This document shows positions 47,801 to 61,217 of a stretch of 64,000 bases of DNA, piece by piece. The stretch is from NCBI GenBank assembly GCA_010405405.1, contig MU004232.1, positions 2,065,481-2,129,480 of the forward strand, in the 5' to 3' direction. This DNA comes from Microthyrium microscopicum. Its lineage: Eukaryota; Ascomycota; Dothideomycetes; Microthyriales; Microthyriaceae. The translations under genes and the position numbers were made by a program. The stretch's first letter is position 1, and each line of letters opens with the position of its first letter. The notes under the pieces are model-generated. The model was given only the letters and a program-made list of their open reading frames with translations, was not told the origin of the DNA and made no database searches.

Positions 47801-50566
47801 TGTCCCTTCGGCTTCAAGTTCCCTCACTCGAGCAAGAGCTAAGCCAGCCGTAGAGAAATTTTCGGAATGCTCAAACTGCTCAGGCTGGCCATGACCAGTC
47901 TTCTCAGATCTTATGACTTGCACCCTGTACCCGTTATTGAGCTTACTCTTGAGTTCAGAAACCGAGCCTTGGGATTTGATTTCGCCTTTGTGCATGATGA
48001 CCTGGATTCCTTAGCAAATATGATCCATAACGTTTGGTACGGGTCTGCTTTCAGATAGGGGTATCTTACCATTTGATCAGCAAGGAACTCGGCCTCATCC
48101 AGGAAATGGGTGGTCTGAAATCTGTTAGTATCACATTACGATCGGATTTAACACGCCTGAAATGACAATTGGTCTTTTCGTGGTGAGTGTGAGAAAGCGA
48201 AAAACACCAATCGCAGTCGGTAGGCTCCATAGCACTCGATCAGCAACGCATTCGTTGGTGGCCATCGAGTGCGATGGGAGATATTATGTTTTCCGAATTC
48301 ATTGGTCGTCGTCAGAAAGCGTGATATAGCTCGGGGAAATCTTACCAGCAGAACTGTACGAGATCCTCTCTCAGCCAGCAGAACATCCCAGATCTTTCGA
48401 CGACTCAAAGGGTCCAGGCCGCCTGAAGCTTCGTCGACCTGAACATATTAGTTTGTCTATCGAGTAGAACGGAAAATGGGCAATATCTTACACAGCATAC
48501 ATTACTGCCGCCTGTCAGCATCATGAGCAGCTGAAGCTTTCTTTTCTGACCACCGGACAAACTCTTTGAAGGCATCTTCTTCTTCTCAACCAGTCCACAA
48601 GATTGATACAACTGATCCAGATCTGCCCCAACCTGGGTCTTATGGGCCGCCTTCAATCTGTTAAAGATCTTCGCATGTGCTTGAACTGACAAGGCGGAGA
48701 AAAGAACGTTCTTCTGGGGACATATTCCAATGCCTCCAGAGCCGTTGACGTGAATAGTGCCGCTCGTTGTGCTGCCTAATCCAACAATTGCATTCAGTAT
48801 TGTGGATTTGCCACACCCGTTTGCTCCCACAAGCACCATCACCTGTCCTTTCAATGCAGACAGAGAAATGTTCTTGACTGCATGAACAGATTTCGTACTT
48901 TTTCCAAACAATCCTAGAATTTTGTTCCACAGCCAGGAGTGTTGATAGGTCTTCGAGACATTCTCCACGCGCACTGGGATGTCATCGTCTTGTGTGGAAG
49001 TACTTCGATCCGTTCTCGATGCTGCAGTCCCATATAGCCATCTTTCTACTAGCGCTGCTAGTAGAGGATATACGAAGATTTGGATAACGAAGAAAATCCA
49101 GAAAGCAAGCACTGGGACACTCCACGGGCTTGTAGGGGCGGCTTTGATCATGCTTATTGATTGTTGTTCGTGCTCGTAGCGTGCTTGTATGATGAGCATA
49201 TTGACGAAAGCCATGGGCGCAAAAAGTAGTCCAGTGATGGCTACACCCACGGTGGACATGTTTTTGGATGTGACTTGAGCCACAACAGCCAACACGACAA
49301 AAATCCCCACAATAGAAACACTAGACAACTGAGCCCTTTTGAAGAACGCGGCTCCTAAAAGGCTGAAGGAAACAAAGGCCAGTCCAGCCAGAATAATACC
49401 AATGACTGGTATCGCTCCAGAACTGGCTTTATAATAGCCTGCCTTGAGAAAAATGCCGACAAAGATCCATGATGGCAGGTACACAATGTCAAAGGCAAGG
49501 TGATGAGCGAGTAGCCGGATTGCTTGAGGCTCCCATCTTCGAGTGTTTGGCATCATGGATTCGATGAGATCAGACATCTCGGTTTCGCGTTCTTTAGCCA
49601 TGAGAGTAACAAGCTGAAAAGTAACTCCTATCATAGCCACGACCCACACAACAGAAGCAAAGTTTATGTTAGCCTGTAAAAGGGTGATTCGCATGCTATC
49701 CTTCCACTGATCTTCGGTCTTAGATGTGAACAGAAAATCGTCAATACGCGATGGCAGCGCAGAAGTCCCATTTCCAGAGTCAAGGTAAGATATCGCAGAG
49801 TCGATTGCATGTTGTAGCGGCATTGTGTAAAGCTGAGCATCATTCGTATTCTTGGTGACGTCCAGGTTGTTCAGACCAAGTGATGCATCTCCTCGAAGTG
49901 TGTAATTCCAGATACCTCCAGTGCCTTCCGATGGGCTTGATTGAAATACTGCGGCGCCAAAGCAGTTTGTTGCTCCGCTCAGAGATGGACGACATAGTGA
50001 ATGTAAATCTTCCGCGTTGTTTGTGATTATCAGTTGTTTTCCCGCAGCTTGAATTGGCTCGGCCACAGTCTTTATGACTTGATCAATATCACCACCTGAA
50101 GACGACGCATTGTTCACCAAAATCAATAGGCCTGGATGCGCGGCGTTCATGCCATCCAAAAGGCTGCGAATAGGTACTGGGGAACCAATACCGTAAACTG
50201 CGCCTGGCCTGATACAAGGTTAGTCTTAACAGCTTTGTACATTCGAACGGCTGATTATGTTTACCAGTAGATTTTGAATATTACCGTCAGATAGAGGGCG
50301 ATAATAATGGGAATCCAGAATGCTCTGACGATCTATAACTAATTAGTGATGTTCTTAATGCGCTCGCTTGGAAACATCGCAGTCGCTGGGAGACATCATA
50401 TTCTCTGGGAAACTTCGCGGTCGTTGGGTAATATTGTGCAGGTAGAATCGCGCACGCACAAACTAAGGTTGGAAGAACTGACCGTGAAGAAACTGGATTT
50501 CTTAGTGAAAAGCAACCGAAGGTCCTTCTCGATAAGAGCGCCGAGCTGTCGCAATTGAAGTTCCAT
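44871..50566 (-). CDS. Full-length ABC transporter, subfamily A (ABCA1/3-like)
   Basis: Ten exons (50566..50483, 50332..50265, 50208..48492, 48438..48346, 48114..48070, 48001..46785, 46737..46609, 46559..45871, 45748..45509, 45445..44871) give 1618 residues, all phases consistent. Order: first membrane domain with a large luminal loop after helix 1, NBD1 ([46 protein letters not shown]), second membrane domain with its luminal loop, NBD2 ([47 protein letters not shown]) and a short regulatory tail. The cytosolic NBD-proximal topology and the Q-loop [11 protein letters not shown] are ABCA features. Family members move lipids across membranes; the substrate here is unknown. S. cerevisiae lacks this subfamily, but filamentous fungi keep it. 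Intron 4 (231 nt) is unusually long. Confidence 0.92.
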
Positions 50567-50894
50567 GGCTGTGACAATGGTAGTGAGCTGGAGGTTGCTA
50601 AGGTGCGTTCACCCAGCACTGCATCACAGAGACTAGAGTAATGGGAATCAAAAGGCACGACAAGAAGCCATTGTAACCAGATCAAAGACTGAGGCCACTG
50701 GAGGCAAAAGTGATGCCTACGATGCCAATGTAAGAGGCGCGGCTTCCTCGCTCGTATTTCGTAAAGAGAAAGCGAAGCAGAAGACGTGCAGGGGTGGCGG
50801 GCAACGAGCACAATCGAACAAGTAGACACGATTGTAGCGTTTGTATCGAAAGAAAAGACTTGTTAACGGAAGAGCGAATCATCGGGAATAATTA
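50567..50894. promoter_or_regulatory. Upstream region of the ABC-A gene, cut off by the mobile element
   Basis: Only about 330 bp of ordinary-composition host DNA lies between the transporter ATG and the TA-flanked end of the mobile block. Any promoter element further upstream was displaced by 11 kb. Confidence 0.5.
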
Positions 50895-50923
50895 CCGTAA
50901 AAAGCTGACAAGATGTCAACAAG
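50895..50923 (+). repeat. Left terminal inverted repeat
   Basis: 29 bp starting CCGTAAAAAGCTGACAAG; it pairs with the right repeat at 28 of 29 positions. The preceding TA at 50893-50894 is the target duplication. Sequence similarity stops at 50923. Confidence 0.9.
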
Positions 50924-51637
50924 GTAGCCAATCGTTTCAGCCAAAATAGCAGGTTGAGTAGAAGGGCGTGCCAGGGGGCGTTAAAAATATAGCGCTAGTA
51001 ATTTAGGTAGTATCCATTTTTAATGCCCCAATATTAGCACTAAGCAAGCTATTATGACTATTTTTAACCTATTTAAAGATAAACTAGACTACTTTAAGTA
51101 GAATATTATTATTTTTATATTTGTTATAATTAGGCTAAAGCCTTAGATAGAATATTATACATAGTTTTTATAGCTAAATTCTAACTTCTTCTTATATCTA
51201 ATCTAAATCTTTAAATATCTATTATCTTAACTTGTATCTAATTAAAAAGTACTAAATTTAACCTCTATAACTATGCTAAAGGCACTAAAAGAAGTACGCT
51301 AATTACAATAAGTACTATTTATAGAACTAGATCTAAATATTATAAGGATAAATTATCTTTAACTTTTAAGGACAAAACTATATATAAAAAAGAGTAAGGG
51401 TTTTAACCTATAAAAGATCCTAACTATTAAGCTAAAATTGTAATCTTTTAATACTACTTTAGTTTAACTTTAAATGAAAGTAATATCTTAGATATTACAA
51501 TAGAAATATATTCTTCTATAGGGTAAATAATAATATCTACTACTTCTTAGTATAAAGTAGAGTAAATATCTTAATACTTATTATTAGTATTATTCTAGAA
51601 TAGCTATTAAAGCTACATAATACTTTATAATTATAAG

Positions 51638-51860
51638 GATCCAATAGGCACGTAATTAAGCAAAGAGTAGATAATATTTAACGATTTAGTATACAAAGGG
51701 AGAGAGAGAGGTAGAGTAGAATCTACGCTAAGGAAAGAAGAGGGTAATACTTAGAAGATCCTTAGGGACGCTAGTCCTAATCAAGACTAGTGCTACTAAA
51801 TCTTTATTTAAGATCTAGCTTAATACTAAAGCTATTATACTTTAGTAAGGAATCTTTATA
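51638..51860 (-). repeat. Left (3') LTR of the gypsy fossil
   Basis: 223 bp, starting GATCCAATAGG and ending near AGGAATCTTTATA. It is a direct repeat of 59203-59425; the central 100 bp are nearly identical, the ends carry clustered transitions. Exact termini may be off by a few bases. Confidence 0.85.
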
Positions 51861-51923
51861 TTACTCCCTCCTCTAAAACTAGTACTCTAAGCTACGTTTT
51901 AATCTATACTATTTTATTCTAAG

Positions 51924-51958
51924 CTAGGCTAGGCTAGTCTAGTCTAGTCTAGTCTAGT
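51924..51958. repeat. Seven-unit pentanucleotide tandem repeat (CTAGG/CTAGT)
   Basis: Two CTAGG units followed by five CTAGT units, just inside the left LTR. The G-to-T step is a transversion, so it is not a RIP product; the array predates or escaped mutation. Confidence 0.85.
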
Positions 51959-54900
51959 TTAATCTAATCTACTCTATATTTAACAAAATGCTATTTGCGC
52001 CCTTTTACTATTCTACTATCCTCTAGCCTACTAAAGTAACTATCTAAGTATTAATAAACCTAGATATCTTTAGAATACTCTAGTTTATAGTACTAATAAG
52101 GCGCTAATAGTAGCGTAATATAAATAAATAAACAAACACTTTTCTATTACTCTAACTAGTTATCTAGTAATTTATTACTATTATAGTTAGTAAAGTTAGA
52201 TATATTAGGTCTAATAATAAGTAGTAACTACTTAGGGTTAGGGCTAGGCTTCGTAAGATTACGTTTATAGAAGTTATAAATTAAGTTTGCTATATTCTTA
52301 AGGTCTTCCTATAGTTACTATAAAAGTATATTGTAACCTATCTATTTTATAAAGTATTCTAACTTCTTATAAATACCTTTTTTGTAGTAGCTATTAAGAA
52401 TTTTATTAACTTATTACTCTTCTTCTTTTAGTACTTTATTTACTACTACTAGTAGAAGGTTATATTAATATAGAAGCTCTATATTATCTATAACGATATA
52501 TAGTAGCTAAACGTAAAATATAGAGTATATCTTTATATACTTTAATAAGTTAAGTTTAAATATAATAGTGTTAAGTTTCTTTAGAATATAAAAAGGCTCT
52601 ACGCTTTTACTATTAAAGGTCTTAGACGTACGTATTATATAGTAGTTTTAAATATCTAGACATACCTAGTTTCTAGGCTAGAGATTTAGTACTATATATT
52701 AATACTTATTAGCTTATTTAGCTTATTATACTTATACCTATATTAGCTATTCTATAAGATAATTATATATATCTTTATAGCTTTCCTATATCTTATTAGC
52801 ATCTTTTTATTCTTATTAAGCTAAAGAGAAAGAGTATTAGTATAGTGCTAGTACTTAGTAAGATAACTTAAGTTTAGATTTAGGGAGAAAACTATATTAG
52901 ATCTTAAATAGAGTAAAGCCTATTATTATACTAATAGCAAAGTTAATAGCAAATTCTATAAATAGTAGTAGCTAGACCTAATTATCCTAATCCTAGTTAA
53001 TAAAAGCGTAAAGATATTACTTAAGTACTAATATTAAGATTTCTATAATTTCGTTAGTCTATAAATACTATATAGTACTTAGCTATAGCACTATACCTAC
53101 TTAATTATATAATTATTTTTAGAACGCTAAAGTAAACTATAACCCTCTATCTAATAAGATTATATTTAGCTATCTAGTTAGCTTCTAGACTTAATTAATA
53201 AACGTAAGAACTATTGTTTCTATAAAGAGATTAAGTAAAAGAATAAAGCGCTATTAGTAAGTATATTAATCTATAATAACTATAATATAATAAAAAGTAA
53301 TACCTAAATAGGTATACTAAGGTAAAGAGACTATAAAGTTAATTAAGATATCTAACTACGCTTACTCTAGTAAGGAGAATAATTAAAAAAGTTTTTACTT
53401 CTTCTAGTAGATAGGTTTAGTAAAGATATATTTATATCCTAAGATATACTTTTTTATATCTTATAATATATATAGCTACTAGTAATCTTACTAGAGCTAG
53501 TAATAAGTAGTTACTAAGCTTCTATAACTTATAACTTTATAATAATAAGTATATATTATAGTATAATAATAAAGCTTACCTTTAGATATTAGAATACGTT
53601 AGTAATAAAGGACTAAGCCTTTTGCTAAGATTATATAGTTACTAAGCTTAATATCTTATTATTTTAGGATACTAAAAAGAAGGTATAATAATCCTTCTTG
53701 CTTAGTATAATGAATAGTATTTAGTAACGTATTATCTTTGCCTACTTTTATTATTTCTATTAGAAACTAATTAACGTTAAAGTCTAAGGATTTATTAAAC
53801 TCTAAAAAGTTATTTTTAGGCGCGTTCTTAAGCTAGTCCTTATTACTAAGGTCTATCGTTATAAAGTCTTCTAACGACTCTCCTACTTTAGTAGAGAAAT
53901 CTAACTTATTTATAATAATAGTAGTAATCTATATAAGAGATAATATAATAGGTTTAACTAGTAAGCGTGCTATTTTAATTATATATACTATATTAAACTA
54001 ATAAGAGAAAAGTAAAGAGCGTACTTAGTACTAAATATATAGATTATTATTACTCTAAGGTAAGTTTTAAGAGCGCTAAGTTAGCGCGTTTACTTTCCTA
54101 TTAACTAGTCTAGGACAATATATAATCTTAAAGTAGAACTATAATAAAAACTTTACTTAGTATACTTAATAGCGTAAAAGCTTCTTAGTAATTATAAATG
54201 TCTATAGATTTTAATAATCTAAGAATACTTTAATAAGATTATTAATAGAGAATAGCTTTAGTTCCTATTCTTTAAAAGCGTATATAATTATAAAAAGTTC
54301 TTTATTATAGATGTTATAATTATATTCCGCTAGTAATATCTTTTTTAAAAGAAACGCTATAGGATATAGATCTTTATTATTATCTTTTTAAGATAATACT
54401 CTAGCGTATATCTAATTAAACGTATTAGTCTTAAGCTAGGTCTTCTTAGTATAATTAAAATGCTTTAAGATAGATACTATAGTAAACGCCTTCTTTAGTT
54501 TATTAAATGCCTAATCTTCTAGTCCTCTAATATCCTATAAGAATATAGTAACTACGTTTTTCTTTATTAGAGCTATAAAGAGTATAGCGATCTCTAAGTA
54601 TTCTTATATAAAATAGTAATAGAAGTTAGCAAAACTAAGGAAAGCTTAAACATCTTTAATATATAATAGTTGTTCCTATTCTAATACTAATTCTACCTTT
54701 GTAGGGTCTATTTTAATACCTTTTATAGTAATAATTAACCCTAAATATTTTACTTCTATAGTAGCAAATTCTAATTTATAAATATTAAGATATAAGCTAG
54801 CTTTCTCTAGCTTATTAAGTACTAAGTATATATAAGTTATATATTCCTTATATATCTTACTAAAAATAAGGATATTATCTATATAGACTATAGTAAAGTC

Positions 54901-57900
54901 GTTAAGATACTTTATAAAAATATAGTTAATATATACTTAAAAGGTACTAAGAGTGCTAGTTAATCTAAAAGATATAATAATAAACTTATAGAGACTATAT
55001 TATATAAAGAAGGCTATTTTATATTCATTCCTAGGTTTAATCTATATCTACTTGTAGGCTATAATAACGTTAAATTTGCTATAATACTATACTTAATATA
55101 GCTTTGCTAAAGTATTAGAGAGTAGTAGTAGTATATTCTTATTCTTATAAGAGATCTTATTAAGACCTTAATAATTAATATAAACTTAAATGCTTCTACC
55201 TAGTTTATATATATATAATATTAGTACTATAAAGTATAATTTAGAAAGGCATATAAAGCCTTTTCTTAATAGACCTTCTAGATACTATTTAATAATAATA
55301 TTCTATTTTAGGTTTATATTAGTACTATATTATTTTAGCATAGTAGTATCTAGTATAAGATTAATAGAATAATTAAAACCTAAGTAATAAAGTAGTAATT
55401 TATCTACTTTCTATAAGTTAAAGACTTTAAGATAGTAGTAGAATTCCTTTAGAATTATCTTATAAAGTTCTTTATAAGTAAGATAAAGATACTTATACTT
55501 TTTCTACTACTTCTTAAAATTATATTCTAAGATAGTAAATAGATTAATTACTACGTTATCTATAAAGAAGATTAAGTCTAATATTCTTAAGAAGTTAAAT
55601 AGCTTCTCCTCCTCTATTAAAGGATTCTTTAGTAGAGGGCTATTTAGTAGTTTCTTATCTTTAAGCTTAGTAAAGTCCTTAGAATAAAGAACTTCTACTA
55701 TTTAACCTTCGTGCTTTATAAGCATTATTATAACGTATATAGATACTACTACTACTTCTTTATTTTCTAGAAGTTTTATAACGAAGTTATATTATCTCTA
55801 AGTATTAACTTTAATAAAATAATATATTAGAATATAATTATAAAGGTAACGATAAGAGTTAAACATAATAGTCTTTTTACCTCCTCTTAGATATACCTTA
55901 TAAAGCTAGATCTAAGGGTTACTAAGAATAAGATTATAAGTAGCTACTTTTATTACAAAATAGTATATCTATTTAATATAACTTCTAATACGCATAGTAA
56001 CTAGTATAGCTTTATTAATTTTAATAATAGTTTTCTTATTTATAAGCTCTACTAAGCATAGTTATTTAAGTTATATTTTTAGTATATTATACTATTTAAT
56101 AAAGTAAATATAGATAATTCTAAGTATACTACTACTAGTATTAATTAATATGTTATACTTCTTAAAGGCGTTAGCTTCTAGAATTAATATACTCCTAACT
56201 ATTATTTATTATAGCCTTACGAAAAGTATATAGTTAATATTATTTAATAGTAGCTATCCTAGATTAATTACTACTAAGGATAATTAAATAATATAGTATA
56301 CTACTAGTAATAGGTTTAAATTTACTTACTAGGTTTCTAGCTCCTAAATCTTATCTTAAATCTAGCCTAATTCTTACTTCTTTTACTAATTATATACTTC
56401 TTATAAGTTTAGCTCCTCTTTGCGTTAGTAAGGTAGAGCGTTTAGTTTAAATACTTATATAAATACGTGCTAAGTATCTCTACTTAAGAAGCGTTTACTA
56501 TAGTAGTAAGCATTACTAAAACCTTTAGTTAAATTTTATTATTTATTAAGTAAGTCTTCTATCTATAGAGAGTATCCTTTTATCCTAAGGTATAACCTTT
56601 CTTACTATATTTAGGATACCTATTTTATACTTATAAGGCTAGAAAAACATTATTTAGGTAGCATAGATATTTACTACTATTCTAGCTATTATTATTATAG
56701 GTACCTCTATTCTAGTTCTCTAAATTATTAGTTAAGTTATTATTATTAGTACTACTACTATTAGAATTATTAGTATTAGAATTATTATTATTATTCTACT
56801 TTAAGAAGTTTAGGTCTTATTCTATATTATATAAATACGTATAGAGTTCTAGGTAGGTTTTAATATTACGTCTTATTAAGAAGCAAATAAACTATCCTAG
56901 AAGAAGTAAGCGTAGTTCTATAACTTTATTATAATTCTCTAGGTCTACGTCCTTAGTTTTCTCTAAAAAGTAGCCTAAGAATTCTATTAAGTCCTCTATA
57001 GTCTTTATTTTAGTATCTGCTAAGTAGAGCTACTACTTTATAATATTATATTTATTTATTATTTTATTATAAGCATCTAAGTCCTTTTATATATTATTAA
57101 TAGTAAGGTAGAAGCTTATAAAATTATAGCCTAAGTAATATAATATTAAAGACTATACTAGATTATTTAGATTATTATAGATAAACTAAATCTTTTCCTT
57201 ATTAATTAAGTAAAACTAAGTATCTTCTTTTAGAATATTTAATACCTAATCCTTCTATTAATAGTATTTACTCTTATCCTTACTATTATATTATTTAACT
57301 ATATAATAAGGTTAATTAATATATAGAGTAGCATTATTTAAAAAGTTAGACCCTACTCTTAAGAAAGATAATATAAAATGTATCTATACTAGGTTAGGTT
57401 AAGTAACTATAAGTTAATATAGTATATTACTAAGTAATTTAGCGTCTTCTTTATCTTCTAAGCGTATAAAAGCTAGTATATTATAAGGTTTTATAAAGGT
57501 TAAAAGATCTTATATCTACTACTTTATAGCATAAAGATGTTAAGTAAAAGATTTATTTTTAGTATTAAGGTTTATAATAGTAGTATTCTAAAGTTATATC
57601 TACTTATAATATTCTTAGAGTTATTTTATATAATATACTAACTCTACTTCTATAGAAGTAGTATAGTTTTTTACTACCTAAATATTATACTATAGTTAAT
57701 AATAATTAAAAGTAAGTTTATAGTAATTAATTATACTAATCTAAAGTCCTTTAACTTCTAAGAAAAGCTTATCTACTTCTACCTTATAGTTAACTATAGA
57801 GCCTTTTAGATTATCTACCTTATTTATAAGATCTTAGATTTTCTCTAAGGACTTAGCATTTTAAATATTACTCTTTTATAATTTATTATAATAAAATTAG

Positions 57901-59202
57901 TAGCGTACTACTATAGCTTAGTTTATAGCTAAGGTAGCATAAATCTAATTAAATAGAAGTTAAGGATCTTTCTATATAACTTCCTACTTTAGCTCTTAAG
58001 CATTATAAATTAGATAGTAATCTTTAAATACTCTAGTAGTAGGATTAAGTTCTTAATAATAGAATAGTAGTAATAAGTTTAAGGAACCTTCTAGTATAGC
58101 TACTTTTAGATCTTTATAAGCTTATATTTAGAAAGGGCCTTAGAAAACTTAAAAAGATACGATACGTACTATATTATTAACTACTAGGTAGTTATTTTAA
58201 AAAGCTAAAGGGACCTTCTTATAACTATTATTTTAGAGCTATATTTCCTATAACTAGACTAATATAGTAGAATAAATTCCTTTAAATATCTTTCCTTCTT
58301 TTACCTCTTATACGTTCTTATAGAAAGCTAAAGATATTACTAGAGTAATTAGTTCTATTAAGAATATAGTAAATACTATAATTTTAATTAGTTATAAAAG
58401 TTTACTACTAGGCGCGCACTAAATAGGTAATAAGATTAACTTCTAGTTTACTTAGCTATAAGTAGATAGATTAAAGAGTAAGAAGTTATTATCTTCATTA
58501 GAATTAGCGCATAATAGCTAGTACTTACTCTTTTCTTATTAAGAGGTCTAAATAGTAACTTATATAAAGTCTTACGTATTTACTACTACTTTCTTTATAA
58601 ATAAGCCTTTAAGATCTTAATCCTAATAGTAACTAACGACTAACATATAATAGCTCTAAGAAAGGCCTAGAACTATTTCGTCTTAGCGTTAAGGAGATAT
58701 AGACTACGATTAAGAGCAAGTAGTTATATTAAGGCTTAAAGACGCTAAGGGAGGAAACTCTTTAAAAGGGTCCATAGTTTTATTAATAGATAGTTACGTA
58801 AGGGTAATAATAAGTAATAACGATTAGATAATTTCTTAATCACTAAGGATAAATAAGTTAATAGATTAAGGGTAATTAGAATATAGGTTAGTAGTATAAA
58901 GAGAAGTAAAAGGGCAAAGGTTCTATAGTACACGTAGCTAAGTAGAGAGGTTCTAAGAGCTTAGACTACTATAAGATCTAGGTATTTACGTCAAACACCT
59001 TATTAAAGATAATTAATTAATATTTTAGAAGGTAGTAAAGATATGCTACTTAACTATATTAAGGAGTCTATAAGTAAGAATACGCGTAAGCTATCTCTTA
59101 AGTATAGGTCTTAAAATCTAAGAGCGCTAATCCCTAAAGATAAATATATAAATAATTTTAAAGTTAATTTTTAAGTTTAATAGGTACGCTAGATTATATA
59201 AA

Positions 59203-59425
59203 GATCTAATAGGTATATAATTAAGTAAAGAATAGATAATATTTAACAATCTAGCATATAAAGGAAAAAAGAGAAGTAGAGTAGAATCTACGCTAAGGAA
59301 AGAAGAGGGTAATACTTAGAAGATCCTTAGAGACGCTAGTCTTAATTAGGACTAGCGCTACTAGATCTTTATTTAAGATCTAGCTTAATACTAAAGCTAT
59401 TATACTTTAGTAAGGAATCCTTACA
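59203..59425 (-). repeat. Right (5') LTR of the gypsy fossil
   Basis: 223 bp, starting GATCTAATAGG and ending near AGGAATCCTTACA. Same length as the left LTR with no visible indels, so the pair is collinear. Confidence 0.85.
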
Positions 59426-59629
59426 ATAATAAATAATTAAATAGTAACTTAATAATAGTATTAGCGCTTATTATTATAATTAATTCTATATATAAGCTAT
59501 TAAGTTAAGCGTCTAGATATATAAAGGAAGCACTTCTCTAGACTTAAAGATACTATTTATATATAGTATTATTAAGAGTAAGATAAGAAGAAGTCTATAG
59601 ATACTTATTAACTACTTTAGAAGGCTATA

Positions 59630-61050
59630 GCGTTATATTCTTATATTTATACTACTAAAATTAAGGCTTAAGAGATACTAGCGACTTATTAATTCTTAAA
59701 GAGCTAGCTTCATAATTATATAAAGCGCTTTAAAATTGCGTAAAGAAAGGCAACCTATATAGCTTAGAAACTACCTAATAGTTAGGTTCCTATATACGCT
59801 AATCTTATTAAATTTATAAAGCTTACTACCTATAAGGCTATAGCGCTAGCTAGTAGTATTTAATTAAATATTAATATATTATTAGATAAAGAATTAATAG
59901 TAGTAGTACTTTCTAGTTAAATTACTAATATAAATAAAACGCTAATACCTTTTTATAACTTTAATAAGTATACTTTAGTAAATATAGGATCCTAAATAAT
60001 TACGATTTATACTTATAAAGATAAAGATAATAAATATTAAATAATAATTATATTATCTATTACTACTAATAGCATGCTTTAAATCCTACTACTAATTATC
60101 TTTTATAGTACTACTAATAAAGATAAAGGTTATATCTTAAAGACTAAGGGCGCATTCTATAACTAAGAGATATTTATTAAATATAATAAGACAGCGTAGA
60201 ATAATAAGGATATTATAAAGTAGTAGTTAGAATACTATTATCTTAAAGAATTAGATATAGCAATAGAGGGGCCTAAAGGGCCTATAGAGAGGTCTAAATA
60301 GTCTAAAGATATTCCATCTCCTTCTATCTTAAGTAATTCTTCTCTTATACCTTCTTAAAATAGAAATATTTTAGTACTAACTATAAGATCTAGAGCTTAA
60401 TTTAACAATATCTCTACTAAAATCTAGCCTTACTATAATATCTTTAATATCTTCTACCTCTTTAATATCTATAACATCTACTTCTAATCTTTCTATTTTT
60501 ATTATAGACGCCTTCTCTACTTATAAAATAACTACTATTAAGTAATAGTATAAAGACTATAATATTATTATTACTATTATTCTTCCTAATTATATATTCA
60601 AAATCTAACTACTTAATGTTAGCGTAAACAAGCTATTTAAATAACTCGTTAAGGACTTTTAGGACCTATAGGCCCCTATATTCTTTTAATAAGAGCGCTT
60701 TAAAGATATAAATATTAAAGATTTAGACTTCCTTAACTAGAATATATCTTAATATTAAGTATTTATAACGCATATTATAGTAAAGGCCTAGTAACTACTT
60801 TACTTTAAGAATTCTTTAATAATTAGATAATCTTTTACTATTACTAGTTTAAATACTATACCTAAAAACGTTATTATTTGAAACGAGAAAAACAATATTA
60901 GCATTAAAGATTTAATAATACTATTAGACCTCTTAAACTAGCGCGCAGTAAAGTAAGAATCTATTAATATTCTTAGGGCTAGGGTTAATAAACAATAAGA
61001 GAAGATTAATAATCCTAATATAGAAGCTAAAGATATTAGTAATAAAAATA
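59630..61050 (+). pseudogene. Decayed DDE transposase of the pogo/Fot-like element
   Basis: One plus-strand frame stays protein-like over about 1.4 kb despite many stops. Recognisable pieces: the region of the first catalytic Asp at about 59930-59960 (a NINKTLIPF-like stretch where pogo transposases have N-M-D-E-T-P), then a strand pair (TIYTYKDKDNKY), KYNKTA with NNKDI near 60185-60215, and a helical C-terminus (NQRAVKQESINILRARVNKQ) near 60930-61010, as in the tails of fungal pogo-like transposases. Stops are nearly all TAA or TAG, fitting RIP of CAA, CAG and TGG codons. The N-terminal DNA-binding part is expected left of 59630 but is too decayed to see. The family call is by motif memory. 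Confidence 0.65.
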
Positions 61051-61217
61051 ATATAGAATACTATAATAAAGAAAAAGCTAATAATTATATTCTTCTACCT
61101 ATTAACGAAGATAAAGCTATAATTAATTTATCCTTTATTAAATTAATAGAAGATATATAGCAAAATTTATATATAAACGACCTAATACCTACATCGTTGC
61201 TAATTATCCTACTATAC

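Larger units (their letters stand above)
51638..59425 (-). mobile_element. Ty3/gypsy-type LTR retrotransposon fossil, nested
   Basis: Two 223-bp direct repeats (51638-51860 and 59203-59425) bound a 7.8 kb element lying inside the DNA transposon. It reads leftward: the right repeat is the 5' LTR and the left is the 3' LTR. Remains of a reverse-transcriptase core lie around 54.85-55.2 kb and of an integrase around 52.95-53.55 kb, both on the minus strand. RT upstream of integrase is the Ty3/gypsy (Metaviridae) order; the gag side would be near 57-59 kb. A possible 5-bp target duplication (ATAAG/ATAAT, 4 of 5) flanks it. The copy is thoroughly broken, with very many disruptions in all coding parts, and is inert. 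The LTRs differ at roughly two dozen sites, essentially all transitions, so RIP rather than age sets their divergence and no date can be given. Confidence 0.85.

Noticed and set aside
48148-48408. 86-codon minus-strand frame in the ABC-A gene
   Set aside because: It is exon 4 read through into intron 4; the spliced model continues [15 protein letters not shown], the expected switch region.
55190-55372. 60-codon plus-strand frame in the AT block
   Set aside because: Chance frame antisense to the gypsy fossil; composition is only AT-rich codons.
58745-58933. 62-codon minus-strand Leu/Tyr/Ile frame resembling a membrane protein
   Set aside because: Hydrophobic look comes from AT-rich codons in RIP-mutated DNA inside the gypsy fossil.
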